A DNA stretch of 64,000 nucleotides from S010-25 sp964441285. Its GTDB lineage: Bacteria; Pseudomonadota; Gammaproteobacteria; SZUA-229. Location of the stretch: positions 108,459-172,458 of the forward strand of contig CAYTUK010000005.1 in NCBI GenBank assembly GCA_964441285.1, in the 5' to 3' direction. Every line of letters starts with the position of its first letter. Within the stretch, counting starts at the first letter, position 1. Below are positions 1-8,517 of the stretch, in pieces. The translations under genes and the position numbers were made by a program. The notes under the pieces were generated by a model that had not been told where the DNA came from, searched no databases, and saw only the letters and a list, made by a program, of their open reading frames with translations.

Positions 1-659
1 GCTATATTCTCCGCCAGGGACGCCACACTGAGGCGCAAAAAAATGCGCTGGAATCACATTGGCAGCAATATGGTATTGATAATTCCACTGTGCAGCTTAA
101 TTTTACTCAGCTATTTCACCGCACTTCGGATGTCGTCCTTGAAATTGGCTTTGGTAACGGTGAGTCCTTGCTACACCAGTCAGTCCAGTTTCCAGAGAAA
201 GATTTTATTGGCATTGAAGTACACGGCCCTGGCATTGGGCATTTACTTCATCGTATCGTTGAGCTTGAACTCAGTAATATACGCATTATTCGTCATGATG
301 CTGTAGAAGTATTAAAACATCAGATAGCCGATAACAGCCTGGCTGGTGTTCAGCTTTTTTTCCCTGACCCCTGGCACAAAAGACGCCACCATAAACGCCG
401 TCTGGTACAGATAGAATTCACTCAGCTGGTGCAAAGCAAACTCAAACTGGGCGGTTGTATGCATATGGCAACAGACTGGCAGAATTATGCCAGGCAAATG
501 CTCAAGACCATGGATAGTACAGCAGGTTTTACCAGCCCTGTAGGGAAAAGTCGGTTCTCAGACAATAAAGGTTCGCGTACTGAAACCAAATTTGAACGCC
601 GCGGTAAAAAATTAGGTCATCACGTCTGGGACCTTATCTATTACAAATCAGATTCCTGA
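1..659 (+). CDS. trmB: tRNA (guanine-N7-)-methyltransferase, 5'-truncated by window edge
   Basis: Methylates G46 of tRNA to m7G using S-adenosylmethionine. The reading frame is open from base 3 with no stop before the edge, and the first visible residues (RQGRHTEAQ, then LESHWQQYG) match the normal N-terminal region of TrmB, so the gene begins upstream of the window. The GTG at 90 is therefore an internal codon. The SAM-binding motif VLEIGFGNGES and the family signature FFPDPWHKRRHHKRR are both present, and the C-terminus is complete (TKFERRG, then a TGA stop). It is followed by a long intergenic region rather than by a co-oriented partner. Identification is secure; only the true start is missing. 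Confidence 0.95.
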   Translation, partial: YILRQGRHTEAQKNALESHWQQYGIDNSTVQLNFTQLFHRTSDVVLEIGFGNGESLLHQSVQFPEKDFIGIEVHGPGIGHLLHRIVELELSNIRIIRHDAVEVLKHQIADNSLAGVQLFFPDPWHKRRHHKRRLVQIEFTQLVQSKLKLGGCMHMATDWQNYARQMLKTMDSTAGFTSPVGKSRFSDNKGSRTETKFERRGKKLGHHVWDLIYYKSDS

Positions 660-1034
660 TTTTTTAACGCAAAAATTATACTATACCGCAATCACGGTTC
701 ATTTTTAGCGCCGGAAAACCTCAACTATCTTGATTTTAATCAATAACTTAATTACCACTTCAGGCAATATACTCGTGTCGCATTTGTGCCTGTAACTGAG
801 AAGAAAGCCGTTAACCGCTGAAGGAACCTGCATAAACACTCAGAAAACGCTACAATACTCGGCTTAAAAATTACATACACTGCATTATGCAGGCTGATGG
901 GTACAAAAAATAGCTCGTCAGATCAATGCTGCTCTAATCACCCTACCCCAGCGGAATCCACCCCGTCAGGGCCTGGGCAACACGAAGATCAGCTAACTAA
1001 TACAACAGAATTTTGTTACTTCAGGAGTACTTTA
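660..1034 (+). other. Long leader/intergenic region before phosphoribulokinase
   Basis: This 375-base stretch has no convincing gene. It holds the FNR-type box at 730-743 and a -10-like TATACT at 768-773. A second weak -10 (TACAAT, 851-856) lacks a good -35. The phosphoribulokinase frame is open from about 897, but that stretch has no family similarity and is better read as untranslated leader. Confidence 0.5.
730..743. promoter_or_regulatory. Perfect FNR/ANR-type box upstream of phosphoribulokinase
   Basis: The sequence TTGAT-TTTA-ATCAA matches the FNR consensus TTGATNNNNATCAA at all ten defined positions. A good -10 hexamer, TATACT, lies at 768-773. A start near 778-780 would place the box around -42, close to the class II activator position. 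The only downstream gene is phosphoribulokinase, whose ATG is about 255 bases further on. Binding and oxygen control are inferred, not shown. Confidence 0.6.
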
Positions 1035-1913
1035 ATGTCTAAAAAACATCCTATCGTTGTTGTAACCGGCTCATCAGGCGCGGGCACATCCACTGTTAAG
1101 CATGCTTTCGAACACATATTTATCCGCGAAAAGATCACCCCCGTCATTATCGAAGGTGATAGCTTCCATCGTTTTAACCGCGCCGAAATGAAAAAAGCAA
1201 TGGCCGAAGAAGAAGCGAAAGGCAATAAAAATTTCAGCCATTTTGGTGAAGAGGCCAACGAATTTGAAAAACTTGAAGAGCTGTTCAGAAGTTATGGTGA
1301 AACTGGAAGCGGTAAACAGCGCCTTTACCTCCATAGTTGCGAAGAAGCCGATGCCTACCCTGGCCTGCAACCTGGCCAGTTCACTCCCTGGGAAGACGTG
1401 CCTTCCGGCACCGACGTTATGTTTTATGAGGGACTGCATGGGGGGGTAGTAACAGAAAAAGTCGACATCGCTTCACACGTTGATTTACTGGTCGGTGTTG
1501 TGCCCTCGGTTAACCTTGAATGGATTCAGAAAATTCAACGTGATAACGCTGAACGCGGCTATTCAGAAGAAGTCATCGTTGATACCATACTTCGTCGTAT
1601 GGATGATTATGTTCACTACATTACACCCCAGTTCTCACGTACTGATATTAACTTCCAGCGCATTGCCACCGTTGACACCTCAAACCCGTTTATTGCACGC
1701 GATATTCCTTTACCCGATGAAAGTTTCATTGTGATCCGCTTTAGAGATCCAAATAAGCTTGATATTAGTTTCCCCTATCTACTTGACATGATTCCACATT
1801 CATTTATGTCGCGCCGGAATACTATTGTTATCCCAGGCGGCAAAATGGGGTTTGCAATGGAGTTAATATTAACCCCTGTCATTCACCAAATGATTTCAGG
1901 CTCCAAGCAGTAA
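1035..1913 (+). CDS. prk: Phosphoribulokinase (class I, bacterial)
   Basis: Phosphorylates ribulose 5-phosphate with ATP to give ribulose 1,5-bisphosphate, the RuBisCO substrate, so it marks the Calvin-Benson cycle. The protein is 292 residues, the normal size for the proteobacterial octameric class. The P-loop GSSGAGTST is near residue 14, followed by EGDSFHRFNR and FYEGLHGG, which are typical of the family. The start at 1035 is chosen because AGGAG sits 8 bases upstream and similarity begins at MSKKHP; the frame is open further upstream but looks unlike the family. The gene stands alone, without RuBisCO or other cbb genes nearby. The upstream FNR-type box suggests redox control. A strong hairpin follows the stop. 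Confidence 0.96.
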   Translation: MSKKHPIVVVTGSSGAGTSTVKHAFEHIFIREKITPVIIEGDSFHRFNRAEMKKAMAEEEAKGNKNFSHFGEEANEFEKLEELFRSYGETGSGKQRLYLHSCEEADAYPGLQPGQFTPWEDVPSGTDVMFYEGLHGGVVTEKVDIASHVDLLVGVVPSVNLEWIQKIQRDNAERGYSEEVIVDTILRRMDDYVHYITPQFSRTDINFQRIATVDTSNPFIARDIPLPDESFIVIRFRDPNKLDISFPYLLDMIPHSFMSRRNTIVIPGGKMGFAMELILTPVIHQMISGSKQ

Positions 1914-1966
1914 ATTTTATCTTTCCAGTTCTATCCAGAGTAACTACTACCCCATTAAACAGGACG

Positions 1967-2004
1967 ACACCAGCCATAACCGTATTGACAGTTATGGCTG
2001 GTGT
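1967..2004 (+). terminator. Strong hairpin after phosphoribulokinase
   Basis: A perfect 14-bp inverted repeat (ACACCAGCCATAAC and its complement) surrounds a 10-base loop. No U-run follows immediately; the nearest T-rich stretch is some 25 bases on. It may be a 3'-stabilising hairpin or a weak terminator between phosphoribulokinase and tatD. Confidence 0.55.
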
Positions 2005-2043
2005 TCATCTGCACGATTTAATTAACCCTTTTTCTCCAGGCTG

Positions 2044-2808
2044 ATGCCATACTCAATAATTGACACCCACTGTCACCTTGATTTTGACTGCTTCAATCAG
2101 GATAGAATACACGTTATTGAACGCGCCAGAAAAAACCACATCAGCGATATCATTATTCCTGGCACTGAAAAAAAATACTGGCACCGGATCGAAATTTTAT
2201 GCCAGCATGCACATTTACATGCCTGCTATGGTTTACACCCATACTGGATTAAATCACAGGCTAAAGATGATCTTAAATTGCTACAGGAGATAGCTAGCCA
2301 GAAAAACTGTATTGGTATCGGCGAATGTGGTCTCGATTTCCGCGACGATCAGGCTGACAGAGAACAACAGCAGTATTTTTTTGAAGCACAGCTTGAGATA
2401 GCATATAAGGTACAGTTACCGGTGGTTATTCACTCAGTACGCGCAACCGAAACAGTTATAAGAACCTTAGAGAAATTTCCAGCCTTAACCGGCATGATAC
2501 ACAGTTATTCTGGCAGTTTTGAACAGGCTTTACAGCTAATTGATATGGGTTTTTATATCAGTATTGGTGGCAACGTTACTTATAAACACGCAAAAAAATT
2601 ACATAAGGTGGCAACACTCATCCCCTTAGAGAATTTATTGCTGGAAACCGACTCACCAGATCAGCCTGATAACACACATCAGCAAGAGCGGAATGAACCT
2701 GCCTATCTGGTTAATGTATTAAATTACATAACACAATTAAGAAATGAAACCTTAGTAACAATTGCCGAACAAACCAGTCTAAACACAAAAAAATTATTTG
2801 GCCTTTAA
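2044..2808 (+). CDS. tatD: TatD family hydrolase (metal-dependent DNase)
   Basis: A 254-residue protein of the TatD/YcfH amidohydrolase-like family, which are metal-dependent 3'-5' nucleases. Visible metal-site motifs are IDTHCHLDF at residues 5-13, the GIGECGLDF glutamate near residue 92, a histidine in VVIHSVRA, a further histidine in MIHSYSG, and the terminal aspartate in LLETDSP near residue 205. Length is normal. The subgroup (TatD, YcfH or YjjV) cannot be fixed by eye. The gene converges on plsC with a 53-base gap and no clear terminator. Confidence 0.9.
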   Translation: MPYSIIDTHCHLDFDCFNQDRIHVIERARKNHISDIIIPGTEKKYWHRIEILCQHAHLHACYGLHPYWIKSQAKDDLKLLQEIASQKNCIGIGECGLDFRDDQADREQQQYFFEAQLEIAYKVQLPVVIHSVRATETVIRTLEKFPALTGMIHSYSGSFEQALQLIDMGFYISIGGNVTYKHAKKLHKVATLIPLENLLLETDSPDQPDNTHQQERNEPAYLVNVLNYITQLRNETLVTIAEQTSLNTKKLFGL

Positions 2809-2861
2809 TCGTTTGCTCGGCTCGGAAAATATAACCTTAGAACCAGGTCAGAGAATCCCAA

Positions 2862-3629
2862 TTATTTCCTGTTCCAACGTACTGGATCGCTGATTGTCTG
2901 CATGGTATTTTCAATCCAGTCATGCACTTCAGACAGCACCTTATCGGCCGGTTTATTATTAGCTTCAATCATCGGCCCAACACATACAGTGATCGTCCCT
3001 GGCCATTTAATAAAACTGTGCCGTGGCCAGAACTCACCTGCATTATGCGCAACAGGTAAAATAGGGTAACCACTTTTTACGGCCAACAATGCACCACCAA
3101 TTTTATATTTTTGCTCTATACCCGGAACAGATCGTGTCCCTTCTGGGAACAGAATTAACCATTTACCCTGCTTTAATTTTTTTATACCTTCATGTAACAG
3201 TTGATATACCGCTTTTCTGCCAGCACCACGATTAATCGCGATGGGGTCGGTGAGCGCCAGCGCCCAGCCGAAAATCGGGATAATCATTAGTTCACGCTTA
3301 AACACCCAGCGCCCCAAGGGGATAATGGCATGTAACGCCAGCGTTTCCCAGGTTGACTGGTGCTTACATAAAACAATTGCGTTTTGCCTGGTAATGTATT
3401 CTTTACCTTTTACAACATAATCCAGTTTACAAATAACTTTCAGCAGCCATAAGCTTGAACAAGCCCATAATTTAGCGATGCGCAAACGGAAATTTGAGGG
3501 CGTAAAAAATAATACCGTGAGCAGTAAACCAAAAATTACGGTAGTAAAAACAAACCCGACCCAAAAAATAGCCGAGCGAAAATATAATAGAAATCGAAAG
3601 GGCATTTTATTTTCTACTATTTTACTCAT
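2862..3629 (-). CDS. plsC: 1-acyl-sn-glycerol-3-phosphate acyltransferase
   Basis: Transfers an acyl chain to lysophosphatidic acid to make phosphatidic acid at the inner membrane. The 255-residue protein has an N-terminal hydrophobic anchor (about residues 12-45). The acyltransferase motif appears as KHQSTWE, an HX4E variant common in gammaproteobacterial PlsC, and the acceptor motif as FPEGTR. The AINRGAGRK region is also typical. It is the last gene of a minus-strand cluster after glyQ, glyS and gmhB, an arrangement common in gammaproteobacteria. A palindromic repeat (3697-3829) separates it from gmhB, so it may be expressed at a different level or from its own promoter. Confidence 0.93.
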   Translation of the reverse strand: MSKIVENKMPFRFLLYFRSAIFWVGFVFTTVIFGLLLTVLFFTPSNFRLRIAKLWACSSLWLLKVICKLDYVVKGKEYITRQNAIVLCKHQSTWETLALHAIIPLGRWVFKRELMIIPIFGWALALTDPIAINRGAGRKAVYQLLHEGIKKLKQGKWLILFPEGTRSVPGIEQKYKIGGALLAVKSGYPILPVAHNAGEFWPRHSFIKWPGTITVCVGPMIEANNKPADKVLSEVHDWIENTMQTISDPVRWNRK

Positions 3630-3696
3630 TATAAATTATCATTGCTGTCCCGTTGGAGATAAAATATTTACACATAAGATTAACCAGACCGCTAAA

Positions 3697-3829
3697 TTAC
3701 TCACCGTACGGATGAAAAGGCCACCCATTGTTCAAGACCGTCAGCCGCAAGGATGCAGGTGTCGAGTCGACAGAGATGTATTCACCGCGTGTCTTTAACA
3801 ATGGGTAGCCTGTTCATTCGTTTCAGTAA
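3697..3829 (-). repeat. Palindromic interspersed repeat, copy 1 (full)
   Basis: A full copy of the window's dispersed repeat, between plsC and gmhB. The outer ends are TTACT (3697-3701) and AGTAA (3825-3829). The arms GATGAAAAGGCCACCCATTG and CAATGGGTAGCC...TTCATTC are imperfect inverted repeats. The core reads in the minus orientation relative to the copy at 14028. There is no coding capacity and no clear target-site duplication. Confidence 0.8.
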
Positions 3830-3838
3830 TATGTGATA

Positions 3839-4393
3839 TTAAATTTTACCTGCAAGAATGGCATCAACAGCACTGGAAAGATCATCAAAAACAGGAACTG
3901 TTTGTTTACATTCAACCTTAAGAATAAGCTCGGCTTTTTTGCCTTTACCAGTACGAACTAATATCGGTTTTGCCTGTGCCGCATGAGCTGTTTTCATGTC
4001 ACCAACCGTATCACCAATAAAAAAAACATTATTTAGTGAAATATTAAATCGCTGACCTATTTCAAGCAACATGGCAGGTTTGGGTTTGCGACAGTGACAG
4101 TTTTCCTCCGGGGTATGTGGACAAAAGAATATCGCATCAATACGTCCATTTTCCGCGGCTAACAGAGTATTCATCTTTGCATGCATGGCAGACAGCATTT
4201 CAAGGTTAAAGTAACCGCGGGAAATTCCTGATTGATTGCTTGCTACGGTTACGATGTAACCGGCATGGTTTAAACGTGAAATTGCTGCCAGGCTACCCTT
4301 AATTGGCAGCCATTCATCCAAATTTTTAATGTACTCATCAGAGTCCTGATTAATAACTCCGTCCCTGTCCAGTATAATTAATTTATGCGACAT
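3839..4393 (-). CDS. gmhB: D-glycero-beta-D-manno-heptose-1,7-bisphosphate 7-phosphatase
   Basis: HAD-superfamily phosphatase of the ADP-heptose pathway, which supplies the lipopolysaccharide inner core. The 184-residue protein has the catalytic DRDGVIN motif at residues 9-15 (both aspartates present), the ASNQSG threonine/serine motif near residue 52, and the GmhB zinc loop, seen as CPHTPEENCHCRKP. The late motif FIGDTVGDM is intact. The gene lies 15 bases downstream of glyS, so it is probably co-transcribed with glyQS. The repeat copy after it may end or modulate the transcript before plsC. Confidence 0.94.
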   Translation of the reverse strand: MSHKLIILDRDGVINQDSDEYIKNLDEWLPIKGSLAAISRLNHAGYIVTVASNQSGISRGYFNLEMLSAMHAKMNTLLAAENGRIDAIFFCPHTPEENCHCRKPKPAMLLEIGQRFNISLNNVFFIGDTVGDMKTAHAAQAKPILVRTGKGKKAELILKVECKQTVPVFDDLSSAVDAILAGKI

Positions 4394-4408
4394 AGTATTA
4401 ACCGAGAA

Positions 4409-6502
4409 TCAAGCCTGATGCAGACAGGACAAGTCTGCCGTGCGTAAGAATAAAACATGCATAGTGTTAAGCAGCGCAATACGATTATTCTTTATTTTCT
4501 CGTTTTCACTCATCACCATTACCGCATCAAAAAAAGCATCTACAGGTTCCCGTAAAACGGATAACTGCTTTAATGCTGTAGCATAATCGCCACTATCAAA
4601 CAATGGCTCAACCTTAGCCTGCAGCGTCATTAACTGCTGATAAAGATTGATTTCTTCCTCTGCCTCCAATAATGCTTCATCAACATGGCCAACTGCTGCA
4701 AGCGCCGATTTCTTAATGATGTTCCCGACTCGCTTATTTGCTGCCGCCAGACTTTCTGCTTCAGGCAATGCCCTAAAAGCAGTCACTGCTTTAATGCGCT
4801 TATCAAAGTCCAGTGGCCGCGAAAGCCTGAGCCCAACTACCGCATCAAATACATCTACCAGCACGCCCTGGTCCAGATAATAAGCTCGCAGACGATCAAG
4901 AATATAATCAAAAACATCATCCTCAATTTTTGAGGCATCAATCTTATCTGCTAACAATTTTGCCGCTGTTGTAATCATTATTTTTAAATCAAGATCCAGT
5001 TCACGTTCTATAATAGTTCGCAATATACCCAGTGATGAACGGCGTAAGGCATAAGGATCTTTCACACCACTTGGTTTTTGTCCGATGGCAAAAATACCAA
5101 CCAGCGTATCAAGCTTATCACTGATGGAAAGTATCTGGCCGGTTACTGTAGTTGCGGTATCATCACCAGCGCCACGGGGCTTATATTGTTCATCTATCGC
5201 GATAGCGACTGCCCCCAGCTCGCTACTAATTTCAGCATAACGTTTACCCATCACGCCTTGAAGTGATGGGAATTCACCAACCATTTCTGTCATTAAATCG
5301 CACTTACTTAATAAGGCTGCGCGTTTCACATAGTCAACATTAGCGTTAAGCGATTGTGCAACGCTTTCAGCCAACGCTGATACGCGACGGGTTTTATCCG
5401 CCATACTGCCAAGCTTTTCCTGGAAAACAACATTTTCCAGCGCCGGTAAAAAATCGACCAGTGACTGCTTCTGATCCTGTTCCCAGAAGAATTTTGCATC
5501 TGCCAAACGCGGCCGTATTACCCGCTCATTGCCAGATTTCACTTTTTCCGGTGACTGACTTTCAATATTACTGATCGTAATAAAGCAGTTTTTTAGTTGA
5601 CCATTTTCATTAACTACCGGAAAATATTTCTGATTGTCCTGCATGGTTTTAATTAAAACTTCTGCCGGCACAGATAAAAAACTGGCTTCAAACTCGCCCG
5701 CAACAGCAACTGGCCATTCATTTAAAGCCGTGACTTCATCAAGTAAATTTTCATCAATTACGGCTGTCCCACCTAGCTTTCCAGCAACAGACACAATCTG
5801 TTGTTTTATACTCTGTTGCCGCGCTTTAAAATCTGCCAGCACAAAACCCTCTGTCCGCAGTTGAGTTTTATAATCTGCTGCCTGCGCCAGAGTAACCACT
5901 GCGCCTGCATGAAAACGGTGCCCCTGTGTCTGATTAGAACTTTTCACACCAAGAATTTCTACGTCAATCACATTAGACCCATACATCAATACTACCCAGT
6001 GTACCGGACGCACAAACTCCACGGTTTTGTCACCCCAACGCATCCGTTTGGGGATGGGTAATTCCGCCAGCATCTGATTCGCAATGTCTTCGATTAAAGC
6101 CGATAATGCGCGACCTTTTTCAACTGCTTTAAATACCAGCCAGGTCCCTTTTTCGGTTTTCTGTTGCTCCAGCTGATCAACTTCAACGCCACAGGAGCGC
6201 GCAAAGCCTTGCGCGGCTTTCGTCGGCTTGCCAGCATCATCGAATGCAGCTTTTAATGCTGGACCCTTACGCTCAACTTTTCTGTCTGGCTGGCAGCCTG
6301 CCAGGTCACTAATCAATACAGCAAGACGACGTGGTGAGGCAAACGATTCAACGGTTTTAATTTCGAAACCCGCTTTTTTTAAACCATTAACCATCCCGGC
6401 AGTAAAAGCAGCGGATAGCTGTTTTAAGGCTTTCGGCGGTAACTCCTCAGTACCAATCTCCAGTAATAAATCATTTTGTAAAAAATTGTTTTTTTCAGAC
6501 AC
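4409..6502 (-). CDS. glyS: Glycyl-tRNA synthetase beta subunit
   Basis: Beta chain of the alpha2-beta2 glycyl-tRNA synthetase; it carries the tRNA-recognition modules. The 697-residue length is normal. The N-terminus LLLEIGTEELPP is characteristic, as are FASPRRLAV and KRMRWGD. The HD-like middle (KCDLMTEMVGEFPSLQG) and an anticodon-binding C-terminal domain ending FFDAVMVM are present. The start is a GTG at 6502 with only a weak ribosome-binding site; the next in-frame ATG would remove the conserved LEIGTEELP segment, so GTG is preferred. It follows glyQ by 32 bases in one operon. Confidence 0.97.
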   Translation of the reverse strand: MSEKNNFLQNDLLLEIGTEELPPKALKQLSAAFTAGMVNGLKKAGFEIKTVESFASPRRLAVLISDLAGCQPDRKVERKGPALKAAFDDAGKPTKAAQGFARSCGVEVDQLEQQKTEKGTWLVFKAVEKGRALSALIEDIANQMLAELPIPKRMRWGDKTVEFVRPVHWVVLMYGSNVIDVEILGVKSSNQTQGHRFHAGAVVTLAQAADYKTQLRTEGFVLADFKARQQSIKQQIVSVAGKLGGTAVIDENLLDEVTALNEWPVAVAGEFEASFLSVPAEVLIKTMQDNQKYFPVVNENGQLKNCFITISNIESQSPEKVKSGNERVIRPRLADAKFFWEQDQKQSLVDFLPALENVVFQEKLGSMADKTRRVSALAESVAQSLNANVDYVKRAALLSKCDLMTEMVGEFPSLQGVMGKRYAEISSELGAVAIAIDEQYKPRGAGDDTATTVTGQILSISDKLDTLVGIFAIGQKPSGVKDPYALRRSSLGILRTIIERELDLDLKIMITTAAKLLADKIDASKIEDDVFDYILDRLRAYYLDQGVLVDVFDAVVGLRLSRPLDFDKRIKAVTAFRALPEAESLAAANKRVGNIIKKSALAAVGHVDEALLEAEEEINLYQQLMTLQAKVEPLFDSGDYATALKQLSVLREPVDAFFDAVMVMSENEKIKNNRIALLNTMHVLFLRTADLSCLHQA

Positions 6503-6534
6503 AATAAGTAACCATTTTCCCAGAGATGAATGAA

Positions 6535-7431
6535 TCAGGTTTTTCCAATCGGAAAACCAAGTGCCTCGCGAGATGCGTAATAGGTTTGCGCCACAGCACG
6601 CGACAGAGACCGCACTCTTAAAATAAACCGCTGACGTTCAGTCACTGAAATAGCGTGGCGCGCATCCAGTAAATTAAACATGTGCGACGCTTTCAAAACC
6701 TGTTCGTATGCTGGTAGCGGCAACCCCAGCCCAATCAGGCGCTGGCTTTCCGCTTCACAATCATCAAAACCTTTAAACAGAATGTCCGTATTTGCCTGCT
6801 CAAAATTGTAGGTGGACATTTCCACTTCATTTTGATGAAATATATCACCATACGTCAGCACCCCCTCTGCCCCCCGTGTCCAGACCAGATCAAAAACACT
6901 TTCAACTTCCTGTAAATACATTGCCAGACGCTCAAGCCCGTAGGTGATTTCTCCCGTTACCGGGCGGCACTCTAGTCCACCCACCTGCTGAAAATAGGTA
7001 AACTGTGTCACTTCCATACCATTGAGCCAGACTTCCCAGCCTAATCCCCAGGCACCTAATGTTGGCGATTCCCAATCATCCTCAACAAAACGTACATCGT
7101 GTTCCAGTAAATTAAATCCCAGGGCTTGCAGTGAACCCAGATACAGATCCTGAATATTATCCGGTGATGGTTTTAACACCACCTGAAACTGATAATAATG
7201 CTGCAGACGGTTCGGGTTTTCTCCATAACGTCCGTCAGTAGGGCGGCGACAGGGCTGCACGTAGGTCGCACGCCAGGGTTCAGGCCCTATGGCACGGAGA
7301 AAAGTGGCTGGATGAAAGGTGCCGGCACCCACTTCCATATCGAGTGGCTGCAATACCGCACAGCCCTGTTTTTGCCAGTAATCCTGAACCGCAAAGATCA
7401 GCCCCTGAAAAGTTGATACGTCATAAGCCAT
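6535..7431 (-). CDS. glyQ: Glycyl-tRNA synthetase alpha subunit
   Basis: Catalytic alpha chain of the heterotetrameric glycyl-tRNA synthetase, holding the class II aminoacylation core. The 298-residue protein begins with TFQGLIFAVQDYWQKQGC, followed by PLDMEVGAGTFHPATFLR and the motif PCRRPTDGRYGENPNRLQHY, all diagnostic. The C-terminus (DARHAISVTERQRFI) is complete. It is the first gene of glyQ-glyS-gmhB. The upstream 215 bases (7432-7646) are shared with a divergent unknown gene and must hold both promoters; no leader peptide or T-box-like element was seen. Confidence 0.97.
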   Translation of the reverse strand: MAYDVSTFQGLIFAVQDYWQKQGCAVLQPLDMEVGAGTFHPATFLRAIGPEPWRATYVQPCRRPTDGRYGENPNRLQHYYQFQVVLKPSPDNIQDLYLGSLQALGFNLLEHDVRFVEDDWESPTLGAWGLGWEVWLNGMEVTQFTYFQQVGGLECRPVTGEITYGLERLAMYLQEVESVFDLVWTRGAEGVLTYGDIFHQNEVEMSTYNFEQANTDILFKGFDDCEAESQRLIGLGLPLPAYEQVLKASHMFNLLDARHAISVTERQRFILRVRSLSRAVAQTYYASREALGFPIGKT

Positions 7432-7646
7432 TTAGCCGAAATCCGTCAATATTCTGATAAAATTCAAAGCGGGGAGTATAACCCATGATGGCCATTACAC
7501 CGAGTTTTCATTGAAATTACTCTCTGGCCGCTAGCATGATTAAATTAAAGATTTCCACACAATAACCGTTTTTATCTATAACACCTATAATTAAGCTGAA
7601 ATGTTCAAAAATATGACCTTACTTTATTCCTTCAGGGTGACAAATT

Positions 7647-8219
7647 ATGAACACAAAACTGATTCTTGCCGAAACCGAATTAGAACAATGGCATAAATTG
7701 ATCCGTGAGGCTGAAGCCGACTATGGTTACGCACTGGACGAATCCATGCAGAGTTATCTGGTTTTCACCCTGATGCGTTTTATGAAAGAACAGGCACTCA
7801 ATACGCATGCACTTGCTTTGGATTACCTGGAAGCGCACTGCCTGCCCGAAAAGATGAAACTTGATCAACTCCGTAATATAGGTGACCAGTGCTTACTGAT
7901 TTCAGGTCTTTTCCCTAAACGCGCACAAAAAAACAATGTCCGCATCAGTTATTACGTCGATCTGGGTCGTAGCGCGTACCACCACCTGAGCCACTGTACC
8001 CAACGAAGCATGGCCGAACTATATAGTCGGCTTGCTGCAACTTTTATCCAGCTAATGGATCTGCTGCAAACCATTCGCCATTACAGCGCCCCTGCTTTAC
8101 AGCCCATTGCTGCGCTGGAGCTATGGAGCGACACAGGGAGTCAATTCGCCTACAAATTGCATCCTGCAAACGCATTACCGTTACATGAGAGCCTGATAAA
8201 TCGCCGTTTAAAACAATAA
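7647..8219 (+). CDS. Conserved-looking hypothetical protein, 190 aa
   Basis: I do not recognise this protein. It is soluble, with no signal peptide or membrane segment, and appears largely helical. Points that stand out are an acidic, aromatic N-terminal third (LEQWHKLIREAEADYGYALDESMQSYLVFTLMRFM), a middle segment LLISGLFPKRAQ, and a histidine/serine-rich patch AYHHLSHCTQ. A plausible ribosome-binding site (AGGGTG) precedes the ATG. The codon usage resembles its neighbours. It is divergent from glyQ and followed by a repeat copy, so it is probably monocistronic. It could be a regulatory or helical-bundle protein, but no function can be assigned from sequence alone. Confidence 0.75.
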   Translation: MNTKLILAETELEQWHKLIREAEADYGYALDESMQSYLVFTLMRFMKEQALNTHALALDYLEAHCLPEKMKLDQLRNIGDQCLLISGLFPKRAQKNNVRISYYVDLGRSAYHHLSHCTQRSMAELYSRLAATFIQLMDLLQTIRHYSAPALQPIAALELWSDTGSQFAYKLHPANALPLHESLINRRLKQ

Positions 8220-8283
8220 CCTTATTAAACCTGTTAGTACCCATTCCTAAAAAAGAGTATTGTATTGCACCAATAATGCCAAC

Positions 8284-8417
8284 TTACTAACAGGATGGAT
8301 GAAACGGATACTTATGCTGTCAAAACACACCGTAAAGACATCCATGTAGGCTCGTCACCTGCATCCGCAGCTGACGGTCTTAAACCATAAGTATCCTCTT
8401 TTTATCCGGTTCAGTAA
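8284..8417. repeat. Palindromic interspersed repeat, copy 2 (core inverted relative to ends)
   Basis: A full-length copy upstream of sodB, with TTACT at 8284-8288 and AGTAA at 8413-8417. The arms diverge from the other copies (GAAACGGATACTTATG against CATAAGTATCC) but remain complementary to each other. The core (CATCCATGTAGGCTCG through GCTGACGGTCTTAAAC) runs in plus orientation. The outer tips are swapped: AACAG lies on the left and GGTTC on the right, the reverse of the plus-oriented copies. Confidence 0.8.
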
Positions 8418-8517
8418 TACTAAAAAAATGAAGTGTCGAGTAGATCTAATTATACATACCGACTCTTTAAAAGGTATTTCACACAGGTTACTTTAATTAT
8501 TAACGAGGAAAGAACAA

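Noticed and set aside
90..659. GTG at 90 as the start of trmB
   Set aside because: The frame is open from base 3 and the upstream residues match the TrmB N-terminal region, so the gene is cut by the window edge rather than starting at 90.
897..1034. N-terminal extension of phosphoribulokinase
   Set aside because: The added residues look unlike the family; AGGAG precedes the ATG at 1035, where similarity begins.
3697..3829. CRISPR-like or tandem array origin for the repeat family
   Set aside because: Copies are single, far apart, about 134 bases long and palindromic; there are no regular spacers and no cas genes.
8430..8517. Fur box upstream of sodB
   Set aside because: No adequate match to the GATAAT-type palindrome was found.
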